From: Aalborgiella sp043769295
GTDB taxonomy: Bacteria; Pseudomonadota; Gammaproteobacteria; Burkholderiales; Burkholderiaceae_C
Length of the DNA: 24,825 nucleotides
Reading direction: 5' to 3'
Assembly (NCBI GenBank): GCA_043769295.1
Contig: JAYVJL010000011.1
Coordinates: forward strand, 1-24,825
Shown here piece by piece: positions 8,801-17,119 of this stretch. A program made the translations under genes and the position numbers. Positions within the stretch are counted from its first letter, which is position 1, and the number at the start of each line of letters is the position of its first letter. A model generated the notes under the pieces. It had not been told where the DNA came from. It did no database searches and saw only the letters and a program-made list of their open reading frames with translations.

Positions 8801-9370
8801 AAACAGTTCCTGGATGCGCAAACCGCTGATTTGATCGAGGCCATGACCACGCTGGAAGATGCGATCAAAAAAATTGATTCTGAAACCCGTGAATTACTCT
8901 CCGGCACCTTCAACACGGTCAATGAACATTTCGGCAGGATGTTCCCCGAGTTGTGTGGTGGTGGCCATGCCAAGCTGGTGATCACCGGCGATGAGATTCT
9001 CGATTCTGGTGTACAGGTGGTGGCGCAGCCGCCGGGCAAGAAAAATCAAACCATCCATTTACTGTCGGGTGGAGAAAAGGCGCTGACGGCGATTGCGCTG
9101 GTTTTTGCGATTTTCCAGCTGAACCCCGCACCGTTTTGTTTGCTGGACGAGGTGGATGCGCCGCTGGACGATGCCAACACCGAACGCTATGCCAAACTGG
9201 TGAAAGCCATGAGTAAAGAGACACAGTTCTTGTTCATCAGCCACAATAAAATTGCCATGGAAATGGCTGAACAACTGATCGGCGTCACCATGCAGGAGCA
9301 GGGTGTGTCACGCATTGTGGCGGTGGACATGGAAGCAGTGGTTTCAATCGCCGAGCTCAGCTACGAATAA
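5837..9370 (+). CDS. smc: Chromosome segregation protein SMC
   Basis: Large ATPase of the SMC–ScpAB complex that compacts and segregates the nucleoid. The 1177-residue product has the N-terminal head with Walker A GPNGCGKSN at about 31-39, two long Gln/Glu-rich coiled coils (about 170-500 and 680-1020), a hinge at about 510-660, and the C-terminal head with ABC signature LLSGGEKAL near 1075, Walker B CLLDEVDAPLDD near 1100 and the switch histidine in FLFISHNK. I chose the GTG at 5837 (RLSSIKLSGFKSF follows): AGGG lies seven bases upstream and the homologous part starts there. Four bases or fewer separate it from zipA, suggesting one transcript with zipA, ligA and def. Confidence 0.96.
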   Translation: MRLSSIKLSGFKSFAEPTTFHLPGQLVGVVGPNGCGKSNIMDAVRWVLGESRASELRGESMQDVIFNGTTTRKPSSRSSVELVFENNDHRAGGQWSQFPEIAVKRVLTRDGNSSYYINNQSVRRRDVQDVFLGTGLGPRAYAIIGQGTISRIIESKPEELRLFLEEAAGVSKYKERRRETENRLSDTRENLTRVDDILRELNTNLDKLEKQAEVAQKYNKLQADVTLKQQQLWFLKRAESEADQAKVKADALQATNDLESRVADLRHIESELETIRQAHYAAGDQVNQSQGRLYEASAEVGRLEAEIRFVVEGRQRVEQRLNTLKEQTTQWTMRKDQALQESETLAEKGLDADEKEELLSAQVEEQAGLLPELEEALRQAQNKANEQRSSVGQVQQQIQVLAADQRNIEDQSRQLNTRHERLTIDRNALSAPDEQRLANLQTQLASAQEAQQEAQARLHELQDVVPQLDDARRTQQQFVNTESRKHAELSARMDALKALQDKVKTDCKLKPWLAKHGLEGMAGLWSKIHIEQGWENALEGALRERLGALEVSRLDMVRGFLGTTGADAPPAKLAFYSPPQAGLPSPASALPRLADLLRLHDAGQKALLNDWLHGCYTALTFEEALANRTQLQAGEVIYVKSGHAVTSYSVSFYAPDSEQAGMLARAQEIESLDKQLRAQVLIGEESRSALIRAEAAYMDASSRLATLRREAAEGQTRTHNMQVEALRMSQLAEQTRARSDQINIDLAEINAQLEELQERRVTAEGRFEELDMQLADTQERHAQLGDHVISAERKLAECREQQRSLERSAQEATFAKRTLQARLAELQRAIETATQQTLSISSEEQIATDELGRLSAVAAQTGLQTALFTKLEREAALAATRSEYDDLTTKLRATDERRLQLERELEPLRLRLTDFALKEQAARLGLEQYSQLLLDAQADMAAVELSIRDGNVRLTGLQSEIDRFNREVAALGAVNLAALDELAAARERKQFLDAQTADLIEAMTTLEDAIKKIDSETRELLSGTFNTVNEHFGRMFPELCGGGHAKLVITGDEILDSGVQVVAQPPGKKNQTIHLLSGGEKALTAIALVFAIFQLNPAPFCLLDEVDAPLDDANTERYAKLVKAMSKETQFLFISHNKIAMEMAEQLIGVTMQEQGVSRIVAVDMEAVVSIAELSYE

Positions 9371-9373
9371 CCT

Positions 9374-10465
9374 ATGAATAATCTATTACTTGGTTTGACA
9401 ATTGCAGGTGGTGTGGTTTTGGCCGGTGTGGTGGCGCACGGCACGTGGACGGCGCGCAAGGCGGCCCCCAAACTGGCTGAAGAAGACGATACCGCCCATT
9501 CATCCTCAGCACCCTATTCAAACGCGGTACTGGTGTCAGATACGGCATCGTCCGACTTGCACATTGAACCCGTGTTCAGTGCAACGCAGTTTGACAGCCA
9601 ATTGGCGCACGATATGACGCTCGCACATGGGGTGGACAAAAAAACCAATCTGGACCCCTTGATTGATGTGATTTCAGTGATCCAGCTAGAAACGGTTATT
9701 TCTGGCGATGCCGCTTTGGCCGCCATGCCGGTGACGCGCCGCGTGGGCAGCAAGCCATTCGCCGTGGAAGGTCTGCTTGAAGACGGCGACGTGTGGGAAA
9801 CACCCAAGGCGGGTCATCGTTATGCTGTTTTACAGGCGGGTGTGCAATTGGCCAATCGCACCGGCGCTTTGAATGAAATTGAGTACTCCGAGTACGTCGT
9901 CAAGACCCAGGTGTTTGCCGATCTGCTTGGCGGCACGCCCGATTTTCCGGAAATGCACGACGAAGTGGCCCGAGCACGCGAGCTGGATGCCTTTGCCAGT
10001 ACGCACGACGCGCAATTGCGTTTTACGGTGCATGCGGTCGGTGCGGCCTGGAGCACGGGCTATGTGGTTCAAAACGCGGCGCGCTTGGGTTTTGTCGCGG
10101 GTGCTTTGCCTGGACGCATGGTGTTGCCTAGCCACATCGCGCATCTGCCGCCAGTGATCACGCTGTCGTTTGACTCACAAGCGGCGATGGCGGAAGACGC
10201 GACCACGCAGTCTGCCATTCGTGAAATTGCCTTGAGCCTGGATGTCCCGCATGTGGACAAGTCTGAACAGCCTTTTGCACGCATGCGCGAATGTGCCAAA
10301 GCACTGGCCAGCCAGATGGATGGCGTGGTCTGTGACGACCAGGACCAGGCGATTGACGATGTTGCCCTCGATCGTATTGCCATAGACCTGGAGCAGTTGT
10401 ATGGCACCCTGGATTTGCGGGATCTAAGTGCCGGTTCTCCCCTGACGCGCCGCTTGTTTTCTTGA
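9374..10465 (+). CDS. zipA: Cell division protein ZipA-like (FtsZ-binding membrane anchor)
   Basis: A 363-residue protein with one N-terminal membrane segment (about residues 3-22, LLLGLTIAGGVVLAGVVAHG), a variable acidic linker, and a C-terminal domain (about 200-360) that fits the ZipA FtsZ-binding fold (QLRFTVHAVGAAWSTGYVV, then APPVITLSFD-like strands). ZipA tethers the FtsZ ring to the inner membrane. The position between smc and ligA, as in many betaproteobacteria, supports the call; sequence similarity to the E. coli protein is low, so the domain call is partly from context. It starts three bases after the smc stop and ends three bases before ligA. Confidence 0.8.
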   Translation: MNNLLLGLTIAGGVVLAGVVAHGTWTARKAAPKLAEEDDTAHSSSAPYSNAVLVSDTASSDLHIEPVFSATQFDSQLAHDMTLAHGVDKKTNLDPLIDVISVIQLETVISGDAALAAMPVTRRVGSKPFAVEGLLEDGDVWETPKAGHRYAVLQAGVQLANRTGALNEIEYSEYVVKTQVFADLLGGTPDFPEMHDEVARARELDAFASTHDAQLRFTVHAVGAAWSTGYVVQNAARLGFVAGALPGRMVLPSHIAHLPPVITLSFDSQAAMAEDATTQSAIREIALSLDVPHVDKSEQPFARMRECAKALASQMDGVVCDDQDQAIDDVALDRIAIDLEQLYGTLDLRDLSAGSPLTRRLFS

Positions 10466-10468
10466 AGC

Positions 10469-13036
10469 ATGCCTAAAAACATGTCTGAAGATATGGCAGA
10501 TTTCCCCAATTTATTTGCTGGTGAACATGCAGCAAAAGAGGCGTCAACCACTTCGAAATTAACCCAGCGCGTCGAAGAGCTGCACCAGCTTTTGCATCTG
10601 CACGCCCATCGCTACTACGTGCTGGATGAACCGACGTTGCCTGACGCTGAATATGACAAGCTGTTTCAGGAGCTGCAGGCGATGGAAGCCGCTCACCCTG
10701 AACTCAAACTGCCAGATTCGCCCACGCAGCGTGTGGGTGGCAAGATACTGGAAGGTTTGATGCCCGTAAGGCATGCGATGCCTATGTTGTCGATCAAAAC
10801 AGAGACAGACACCACGGCATCTGGTGCACAGAAGTTTGATACATATGTGCGGCGTGAATTGCAACTAAAAGAAGAAGATCCACCTATCTATTACGCTGCC
10901 GAACTCAAGTTTGATGGTCTCGCAATCAATCTTCGCTATGAATACGGGGTGTTAGTTCAGGCATCTACTAGAGGAGATGGTGAAACAGGTGAAGACGTAA
11001 CGCATAACATTCATACTATTAGACAAATCCCACTGCGATTAATCGGTATTCAAGCGCCAATCTTAGAAATCCGTGGTGAAGTGTACATGCGGCGTGATGC
11101 CTTCGATGCGCTAAACGAAAAACAACGCCAGGCTGGAGAAAAGACTTTCATCAATCCACGCAATACGGCTGCGGGAGCTGTTAGGCAACTTGACTCTGCT
11201 ATCGTGGCTAAACGCCCATTGAGTTTTTTTGCCTATGGAGTTGGTGAGGTACGTGATTGGTTAGTCCCTTCTAACCATAATGAGTTACTTGATGCATTGG
11301 GGGCGGCAGGTATCCCAGTATGTGCTGACAGGGCGGTGGTTAGTAGCGCTGCTGGTTTGGTAGATTTTCATCGTGAAATCGCAAAGAAAAGAGATGCTCT
11401 GCCTTTTGACATTGACGGCGTGGTCTATAAGGTTAATTCGCTATCACTTCAGCAGCGATTGGGCTTTAAGTCGCGCGAACCAAAATGGGCGATAGCGCAT
11501 AAATACCCAGCGCAGGAACAACTTACAACAGTATTGGATATTGACGTTCAGGTAGGGCGTACTGGAAAACTGACTCCCGTAGCGCGTCTAACACCGATTT
11601 TTGTGGGCGGAACCACTGTGTCTAATGCTACGTTGCACAACGAGGATGAGGTATTGCGTAAAGATGTACGTGTTGGTGATACGGTTATCGTGCGGCGAGC
11701 CGGTGACGTGATTCCAGAAGTTGTTAGTGTTGTTTTAGAAAAGCGTCCAGCGACAGTGGGTGAATCATTTGATCTTTACAAGAGACTAAATGGAAAATGC
11801 CCCACTTGCCAAAGTGCGATTTCCCGTGAGTTGGGACAAGTTGATTGGCGTTGCACTGCTGGACTTTATTGTCCTGATCAACGGAAACAGGCCATTACCC
11901 ATTTTGCACAACGATCCGCTATGGATATTGATGGACTGGGTACAGAGATCGTTGATGCATTGGTTGATCAAAATAAGGTGAAGAGTCCTGCAGACCTCTA
12001 CTCGCTTTTGCCTAGTGATCTCCTTAGAATGCGATTAGCTGGTGGAAATACTCTTCAAATTCTTTCAGTTGAAAAATTATTGTTGGCGATCTCTAAATCG
12101 AAAGAACCCTCTCTAAATAGATTCATTTTCGGATTGGGAATCCAGCATGTAGGCGCGAGCACGGCAAAATCTTTGGCTTCTTTTTTTGGAAGTTTTGAAA
12201 ATCTGCGTAAAACATCGCCTTGGACGGTTTGCCTGATTCAAGATGTGGGTATCGAAGTAGCTTTGTCAATTCACGACTTTTTTACAGAACCTCATAATTG
12301 CTCGGTTCTAGACGAATTGGTAAATCAAGGAGTTGCGCCCAAAATCACTCCCCCCAAGGCCGCTGATTTTGTAACGTTTGAAAAGCTTCTCTTTACTGTA
12401 AAAATGGTAGATATTACTACTTCCCCTAAGAAGCACGGGGTTCTCTTTGGCGTTGGAGATGTTGTACTAAAAGGGCTAGCCTCCAAACTAGGAACTCCTG
12501 TCAAATTGCTGAATCCGAGTGTGTCTTTGAGTAACCTTGAAGAGACCGCTCTAGGCAAGCTGACTGGTTTAATGTCGTCAGATGATTGGCGTCAAACGGT
12601 AGATGAGCTGGAATCGTTGGGTGTTGCTTGGAATATAAATGTGAACTCAGCGAGTGATAAACCCATGAATGAGAAGCTAAAGCGTATTCTGTTATCCAAG
12701 AGCGATTTCTCAGATGAGCAAATTAATCAGATGTCCGACGCTGAAGGCTGGGCGTTTGTTTATCAAAAGCAGTCTCCTAAACGCCTCGAAAAAGGTCCTG
12801 AAGTTTGCTTCACTGGTTTCGGCGTGACGGAGCGCCAAGACCTTGAATCGCGTGCTACAGTGGGCGGGCTTCATGTGGTTACGTCTGTCACTAAAGGTCT
12901 TATGCTATTGGTTGCCGGTGCTAACGCAGGGCCAGCAAAAATTGAAAAAGCCAGGGCGGGAGGAATTTCTGTTCTAGACAGAACTGAATTTGATCACTTT
13001 CTTGAAACTGGCGAAATCCCGGATAAAACCCCATGA
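10469..13036 (+). CDS. ligA: NAD+-dependent DNA ligase LigA, extended and compositionally mosaic
   Basis: Seals nicks in replication and repair. The 855-residue product has domain Ia (YYVLDEPTLPDAEYDKLFQEL, 49-69), the adenylation domain with catalytic KFDG (Lys147), an OB fold (RTGKLTPVARL, RRAGDVIPEVV), a four-cysteine zinc finger (Cys444, 447, 462, 468; same 3/15/6 spacing as E. coli 408/411/426/432), helix-hairpin-helix motifs (GLGIQHVGASTAKSLA near 555) and a C-terminal BRCT domain (about 776-855, VCFTGFG). From the last zinc cysteine to the end there are 387 residues against 239 in E. coli: about 148 extra, at roughly 640-775, of unknown function. Bases to about 10740 are GC-rich like the neighbours; beyond that the gene is AT-rich to its stop. 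The start is uncertain: ATGs at 10481 and 10493 are alternatives. The stop overlaps def (ATGA). Confidence 0.95.
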   Translation: MPKNMSEDMADFPNLFAGEHAAKEASTTSKLTQRVEELHQLLHLHAHRYYVLDEPTLPDAEYDKLFQELQAMEAAHPELKLPDSPTQRVGGKILEGLMPVRHAMPMLSIKTETDTTASGAQKFDTYVRRELQLKEEDPPIYYAAELKFDGLAINLRYEYGVLVQASTRGDGETGEDVTHNIHTIRQIPLRLIGIQAPILEIRGEVYMRRDAFDALNEKQRQAGEKTFINPRNTAAGAVRQLDSAIVAKRPLSFFAYGVGEVRDWLVPSNHNELLDALGAAGIPVCADRAVVSSAAGLVDFHREIAKKRDALPFDIDGVVYKVNSLSLQQRLGFKSREPKWAIAHKYPAQEQLTTVLDIDVQVGRTGKLTPVARLTPIFVGGTTVSNATLHNEDEVLRKDVRVGDTVIVRRAGDVIPEVVSVVLEKRPATVGESFDLYKRLNGKCPTCQSAISRELGQVDWRCTAGLYCPDQRKQAITHFAQRSAMDIDGLGTEIVDALVDQNKVKSPADLYSLLPSDLLRMRLAGGNTLQILSVEKLLLAISKSKEPSLNRFIFGLGIQHVGASTAKSLASFFGSFENLRKTSPWTVCLIQDVGIEVALSIHDFFTEPHNCSVLDELVNQGVAPKITPPKAADFVTFEKLLFTVKMVDITTSPKKHGVLFGVGDVVLKGLASKLGTPVKLLNPSVSLSNLEETALGKLTGLMSSDDWRQTVDELESLGVAWNINVNSASDKPMNEKLKRILLSKSDFSDEQINQMSDAEGWAFVYQKQSPKRLEKGPEVCFTGFGVTERQDLESRATVGGLHVVTSVTKGLMLLVAGANAGPAKIEKARAGGISVLDRTEFDHFLETGEIPDKTP

Positions 13037-13569
13037 CTGTACGCGAAATTCTGAAAATGGGAGACCCGCGCTTGCTGCGCGTGGCACCGCCGATGACGCA
13101 GTTTGATACAGATGAGCTGCATCTGCTGATCACCGACATGCTGGACACCATGCACGCCGCCAGTGGTGCCGGTTTGGCTGCACCACAAATCGGCGTTGAT
13201 TTTCAACTCGTTATTTTTGGTACCGATGCAGTGAATCCGCGCTACCCTGAGGCCCCCTTGGTGCCGCGCACCGTGCTCATCAACCCCGTGATCACGGCTT
13301 TGGATGCTGACATGGAAGACGGCTGGGAGGGCTGCCTGTCCGTACCCGGCATGCGTGGCGTAGTACCCCGCTACGCAAAAATCCGCTACACCGGTTTTGA
13401 CCAATATGGCGACCCGATTGACCGGACGGTGGATGGCTTTCACGCCCGTGTGGTGCAGCATGAGTGCGACCATTTGCTGGGGCTGCTGTACCCGATGCGC
13501 ATGACGGATTTCACGCAGTTCGGTTTTACCGAGGTGCTTTTTCCAGGCTTGGATGACGTAGACGATTAA
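13033..13569 (+). CDS. def: Peptide deformylase
   Basis: Metallohydrolase that removes the formyl group from the initiator methionine of nascent proteins. All three signature motifs are present in the 178-residue product: GAGLAAPQIG (45-54), EGCLSVPG with metal ligand Cys101, and QHECDH with ligands His143 and His147 and catalytic Glu144. It starts within the ligA stop (ATGA overlap), so it is probably translated by coupling, and returns to GC-rich composition at once. It converges with glnD, whose stop lies about 48 bases away; no strong terminator hairpin with a T-run is seen between them. The common def–fmt pairing is absent, so a second def copy elsewhere is likely. Confidence 0.96.
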   Translation: MTVREILKMGDPRLLRVAPPMTQFDTDELHLLITDMLDTMHAASGAGLAAPQIGVDFQLVIFGTDAVNPRYPEAPLVPRTVLINPVITALDADMEDGWEGCLSVPGMRGVVPRYAKIRYTGFDQYGDPIDRTVDGFHARVVQHECDHLLGLLYPMRMTDFTQFGFTEVLFPGLDDVDD

Positions 13570-13617
13570 ACGCGTTTGCGTTACAAGATGCCGTATTCAC
13601 GTCATCGGTTCAACGGC

Positions 13618-16248
13618 TCAAGTTGAAATCGCCTCCAGCAACTCCGTCTCGATCTCAATTTGTGCTTTGTTGTGTTGCAATGAAGCGCCGGCAATCAAAA
13701 ATGTATCTTCCACGCGTTCACCCAGCGTGGTGATTTTTGCCAATTGCAAATCGAGCTTGTATTTAGCCAACACCCGGGCAACGCAGTAGAGCAGACCCGC
13801 ATGGTCGCTGGCAGAGATATTCAACAACCAGCGCTGTGCTTTCTCATCCGGTTTCAAATCCACACGCGGGGTGATCGGGAAGCTTTTCACACGGCGCGAG
13901 ACCCTGCCGCGCGAGGGCGCAGGCAGTTCACCCTGCGCTTCAATGGTCCGCGCCAGCTCGGCTTCAACCATGCTGGTGAGCTCGCGGTAATGCTCGGGCA
14001 GGCTGGCTGTGACAACTTGAAAAGTGTCCAAAGCGTGGCCGTTATGCGTGGTGTGCACCTTGGCGTCCAAAATACTGAAACCCGCTTGGTCAAAATAACC
14101 ACAAATCCGCGCAAATAGATCAGGCTGGTCGGGGGTGTAGACCACCACCTGCAAGCCCTCACCCAGCGGCGATGCGCGTGCACGCACGAGGGGCAGCCTG
14201 CTGCCGACAAACCGCGACAATTGCCGCGTGTGCCAAGCGATGTCTTGCGCATCGTGGCGCATGAAGTAGCTCACATCCAGCGTGTCCCAGAAGGCTTTGT
14301 GGCCTTCAAACGGCTCCGCAAACAGGGCCAGATTGACCAGTGCCTCACGTTTTCGGGTTTGTGCCTCTGCATCAGGGTCGGGTGCGCGCCCACCCAGCGT
14401 GCGCAGGGTCATGCGGTAGGCGTCTTCCAGAAGTTTGCCTTTCCAGGCGTTCCACACTTTGGGCGAAGTACCACGAATGTCTGCCACGGTGAGCAAATAC
14501 AGCGCGGTGAGGTTGCGTTCATTGCCCACGCGTTTGGCAAAGGCGGCCACCACGTCTGGGTCGCTCAGATCTTCCTTTTGAGCGACATGGCTCATGGTCA
14601 GATGTTCGGCGACCAAAAATTCGATCAGTTTGCAGTCTTCTTTGTTGATGTTGTGGCTTTTGCAAAAACGACGCACTTCCAGGCGACCCAGCTGCGAATG
14701 GTCACCGCCCCGGCCTTTGGCAATGTCGTGAAACAAAGCGGCGGTGTACAGAATCCAGGGTTTGTCCCAGCCCGCCGCCAGTTGTGAGCAAAACGGATAC
14801 TCATGGGCATGCTCGGCGATAAAAAAGCGCCGCATATTGCGCAGCACCATCAAAATATGCTGATCCACGGTGTAGACGTGGAACAGGTCATGCTGCATTT
14901 GCCCCACAATTTTGCGAAAAGCCCATAAATATCGACCCAGCACCGAGGTCTGGTTCATCAAGCGCAGGGCGTGCGTCAGTCCTTCGGGTTGCTTGAGTAT
15001 CTCCATGAAGGTGGCATGGTTGACCGGGTCGTTGCGAAACTGCTTATCCATCACCCTGCGCGCGTTGTACAGTGCGCGCAGGGTGCGGGCTGACAAACCT
15101 TTGAGCCCCACCGTGGTTTGGTACAGCAAAAAGGTTTTCAAAATCGCATGCGGATGCTTGATGTACACATCGTCGCCCAGCACTTCAATCATGCCGGCTT
15201 TTTCCGCAAAATAGTCGTTGATGGGCTGAAGCGGACGCAAGGCGCTGCTGCTGGCCGGGTTGTCGCCCAACTCGTCCAGGCGCTCTTCGATGTTGAGCAG
15301 CAAAATTTGATTGAGTTGGGTGACCGCTTTCGCCACCCAGTAATAGCGCCGCATCAGGTACTCGCTGGCCCGTTTTCCGGTTAGCAAGCTGTCTGTCGTA
15401 TAACCAAAGGATTCAGCGACCGCTGTTTGCAGGTCAAAAACCAGCCGGTCTTCGCGTCTGTGGGAGATGATGTGTAGCCGTGCCCGGATCAGGTTCAGCA
15501 AGGCCAGATTGCGCTTGATCTGGGTGACTTCAAACGCTGTGGCCAGGCCGTTGCGTGCCAAATCGTCCCAATTGTTGCCTAAATGAGCCGCTTTGGCGAC
15601 CCACAAGACGACCTGCAGATCACGCAGCCCACCGGGTGATTCTTTGCAGTTGGGCTCCAGCGAGTAGGGCGTGTTGTCAAACTTATTGTGGCGCTGGCGC
15701 ATTTCCAGCGTTTTGGCGACAAAGAAAGCTTTCGGGTCCATGCTGGCATTGAATTGCTCGATATAGCGCGCGTACAAGACTTTGTCACCGGTGATCAGGC
15801 GCGACTCCAGCAGGCTGGTCTGCACCGTCACTTCGTTGACGGCTTGTTCCACGCAATCGGCCACGGTGCGCACGGATGAGCCAATTTCCAGGCCAATGTC
15901 CCAGCAATGGCTGATGAAGTCTTCAATGCGCTGGCGGGCCAGGGGCTGCTGGTTCAGCTGGTCGCTGCTGGTGTGGTCAGGCAGCAGCAGCAGCACATCC
16001 ACATCGGAATACGGGAAAAGCTCGGCCCGGCCATAGCCACCCACGGCCAGCAGGGCATAATCTGCCGGAAACGCCGCCAATGTCCACAGGGCTTGCAGCG
16101 TTTTATCGGCCAGCTGCGACAGTCGGAGCAAGAGCTTGCCCATGCCGCGCGTGGATGGGCCGCTGTTTTGCATCGCAGCGATGATCGCGCTCTTGTTTTG
16201 CCGAAATATATCCTTTAAATCATCAATTGGTCGGCGTATTTCCTGCAT
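13618..16248 (-). CDS. glnD: Bifunctional uridylyltransferase/uridylyl-removing enzyme GlnD
   Basis: Nitrogen sensor that adds or removes UMP on the PII proteins according to glutamine level. The 876-residue product has the nucleotidyltransferase motif GGYGRAELFPYSDVDVLLL (70-88; Asp82 and Asp84 bind metal), the HD domain for uridylyl removal (ALFHDIAKGRGGDHS near residue 507) and two C-terminal ACT domains that bind glutamine (from about 695 and about 805). Length is normal. The start is doubtful: the ATG at 16248 and the first residues (MQEIRRPIDD) fall in a degenerate copy of the dispersed repeat, and no good Shine-Dalgarno sequence precedes it; family similarity begins only near LKDIFRQNKSA. 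It follows map on the same strand with a 50-base gap. Confidence 0.95.
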   Translation of the reverse strand: MQEIRRPIDDLKDIFRQNKSAIIAAMQNSGPSTRGMGKLLLRLSQLADKTLQALWTLAAFPADYALLAVGGYGRAELFPYSDVDVLLLLPDHTSSDQLNQQPLARQRIEDFISHCWDIGLEIGSSVRTVADCVEQAVNEVTVQTSLLESRLITGDKVLYARYIEQFNASMDPKAFFVAKTLEMRQRHNKFDNTPYSLEPNCKESPGGLRDLQVVLWVAKAAHLGNNWDDLARNGLATAFEVTQIKRNLALLNLIRARLHIISHRREDRLVFDLQTAVAESFGYTTDSLLTGKRASEYLMRRYYWVAKAVTQLNQILLLNIEERLDELGDNPASSSALRPLQPINDYFAEKAGMIEVLGDDVYIKHPHAILKTFLLYQTTVGLKGLSARTLRALYNARRVMDKQFRNDPVNHATFMEILKQPEGLTHALRLMNQTSVLGRYLWAFRKIVGQMQHDLFHVYTVDQHILMVLRNMRRFFIAEHAHEYPFCSQLAAGWDKPWILYTAALFHDIAKGRGGDHSQLGRLEVRRFCKSHNINKEDCKLIEFLVAEHLTMSHVAQKEDLSDPDVVAAFAKRVGNERNLTALYLLTVADIRGTSPKVWNAWKGKLLEDAYRMTLRTLGGRAPDPDAEAQTRKREALVNLALFAEPFEGHKAFWDTLDVSYFMRHDAQDIAWHTRQLSRFVGSRLPLVRARASPLGEGLQVVVYTPDQPDLFARICGYFDQAGFSILDAKVHTTHNGHALDTFQVVTASLPEHYRELTSMVEAELARTIEAQGELPAPSRGRVSRRVKSFPITPRVDLKPDEKAQRWLLNISASDHAGLLYCVARVLAKYKLDLQLAKITTLGERVEDTFLIAGASLQHNKAQIEIETELLEAIST

Positions 16249-16258
16249 ATCTTGCTAT
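16216..16258 (-). repeat. Dispersed repeat, degenerate copy G at the glnD start
   Basis: On the minus strand ATAGC is followed after exactly 12 bases by AAATACGCCG and then by CCAATTGATGATTTAAA, matching the family signature and spacing. The left GCTAT arm is missing. The glnD ATG lies inside it, and the AAATACGCC core is translated in the tmk-like frame (IRR). Confidence 0.5.
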
Positions 16259-16298
16259 AGATTTTGTGGCATTTGGTGATCTAGAGACAAGATGGCGT

Positions 16299-17117
16299 TT
16301 ATGCTGCGGCGACGAAGGCAGGGGTGGGCGGGCTGCCCGCGGACAGGGTCAGCACCTCATAACCCGTGGGCGTCACCAAAATCGTGTGCTCCCATTGGGC
16401 GGAAAGGGAATGGTCCTTGGTCACAATCGTCCAGCCGTCTTTTTCAGGGCCATCCTTGATTTCTTTTTTGCCGGCGTTGATCATCGGCTCGATGGTGAAG
16501 GTCATGCCGACTTTCAGCTCTTCCAGTGTGCCCGGCTTGCCGTAATGTAGTACCTGCGGCTCTTCATGGAAAATGCGGCCAATGCCGTGACCGCAAAATT
16601 CGCGCACCACGCTGAAACCGCTACTTTCAGCAAATTTCTGGATCGCCGCGCCGATATCACCCAAATGCGCACCGGGTTTGACCTTCGTGATGCCGATCCA
16701 CATCGCGTCATACGTCACCGCGCTCAGCCGTTTGGCGGCAATCGATTGCTCGCCCACACCAAACATGCGGCTGGTGTCACCGTGCCAGCCGTCTTTGATG
16801 ACGGTCACGTCGATGTTGACGGCATCGCCTTTTTTCAGCGGTTTGTCATTCGGTATGCCGTGGCAGACCTGGTGGTTGACCGAGGTGCAGATCGACTTCG
16901 GATACGGAATATCGCCGCCGCCGGTGTAGTTCAGCGGGGCGGGGATGCAGCCCTGCACGCCGGTGATGTAGTCGTAGGCCAGTTTGTCCAGTTCATTGGT
17001 CGTCACGCCGGGTTTGACAAAAGGGGTCAAATAATCCAGCACCTCGGAGGCCAATCGCCCGGCAACGCGCATGCCTGCAATGTCTTGTTCGTCTTTGTAA
17101 GTAATCGTCATGGGCAT
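16299..17117 (-). CDS. map: Type I methionine aminopeptidase
   Basis: Removes the N-terminal methionine from new proteins after deformylation. The 272-residue product carries the five metal ligands with family spacing: Asp103, Asp114, His177, Glu210 and Glu243 (E. coli 97, 108, 171, 204, 235), plus the CHGIP histidine (His86) and the GHGIGRIFHEEP stretch. A short Ala/Pro-rich tail follows the usual end. I chose the ATG at 17117 because GGGA lies five bases upstream, inside the end of miaA; an ATG two codons later (17111) is possible. Only two bases separate it from the miaA stop, so the two are probably coupled. It lies directly upstream of glnD, an adjacency also known in E. coli. Confidence 0.97.
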   Translation of the reverse strand: MPMTITYKDEQDIAGMRVAGRLASEVLDYLTPFVKPGVTTNELDKLAYDYITGVQGCIPAPLNYTGGGDIPYPKSICTSVNHQVCHGIPNDKPLKKGDAVNIDVTVIKDGWHGDTSRMFGVGEQSIAAKRLSAVTYDAMWIGITKVKPGAHLGDIGAAIQKFAESSGFSVVREFCGHGIGRIFHEEPQVLHYGKPGTLEELKVGMTFTIEPMINAGKKEIKDGPEKDGWTIVTKDHSLSAQWEHTILVTPTGYEVLTLSAGSPPTPAFVAAA

Positions 17118-17119
17118 TA

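Noticed and set aside
7978..9039. Long minus-strand open frame of 353 codons opposite smc
   Set aside because: It is a serine/arginine-rich shadow of the smc coiled coil, with no domain, no ribosome site and no partner gene.
13570..13627. Terminator between convergent def and glnD
   Set aside because: Only a 6-bp TTCAAC/GTTGAA hairpin is found, partly inside the glnD end, with no T-run on either strand.
15975..15996. GCAGCAGCAGCAGC tract as a microsatellite
   Set aside because: It simply encodes the leucine run after the GlnD nucleotidyltransferase aspartates.
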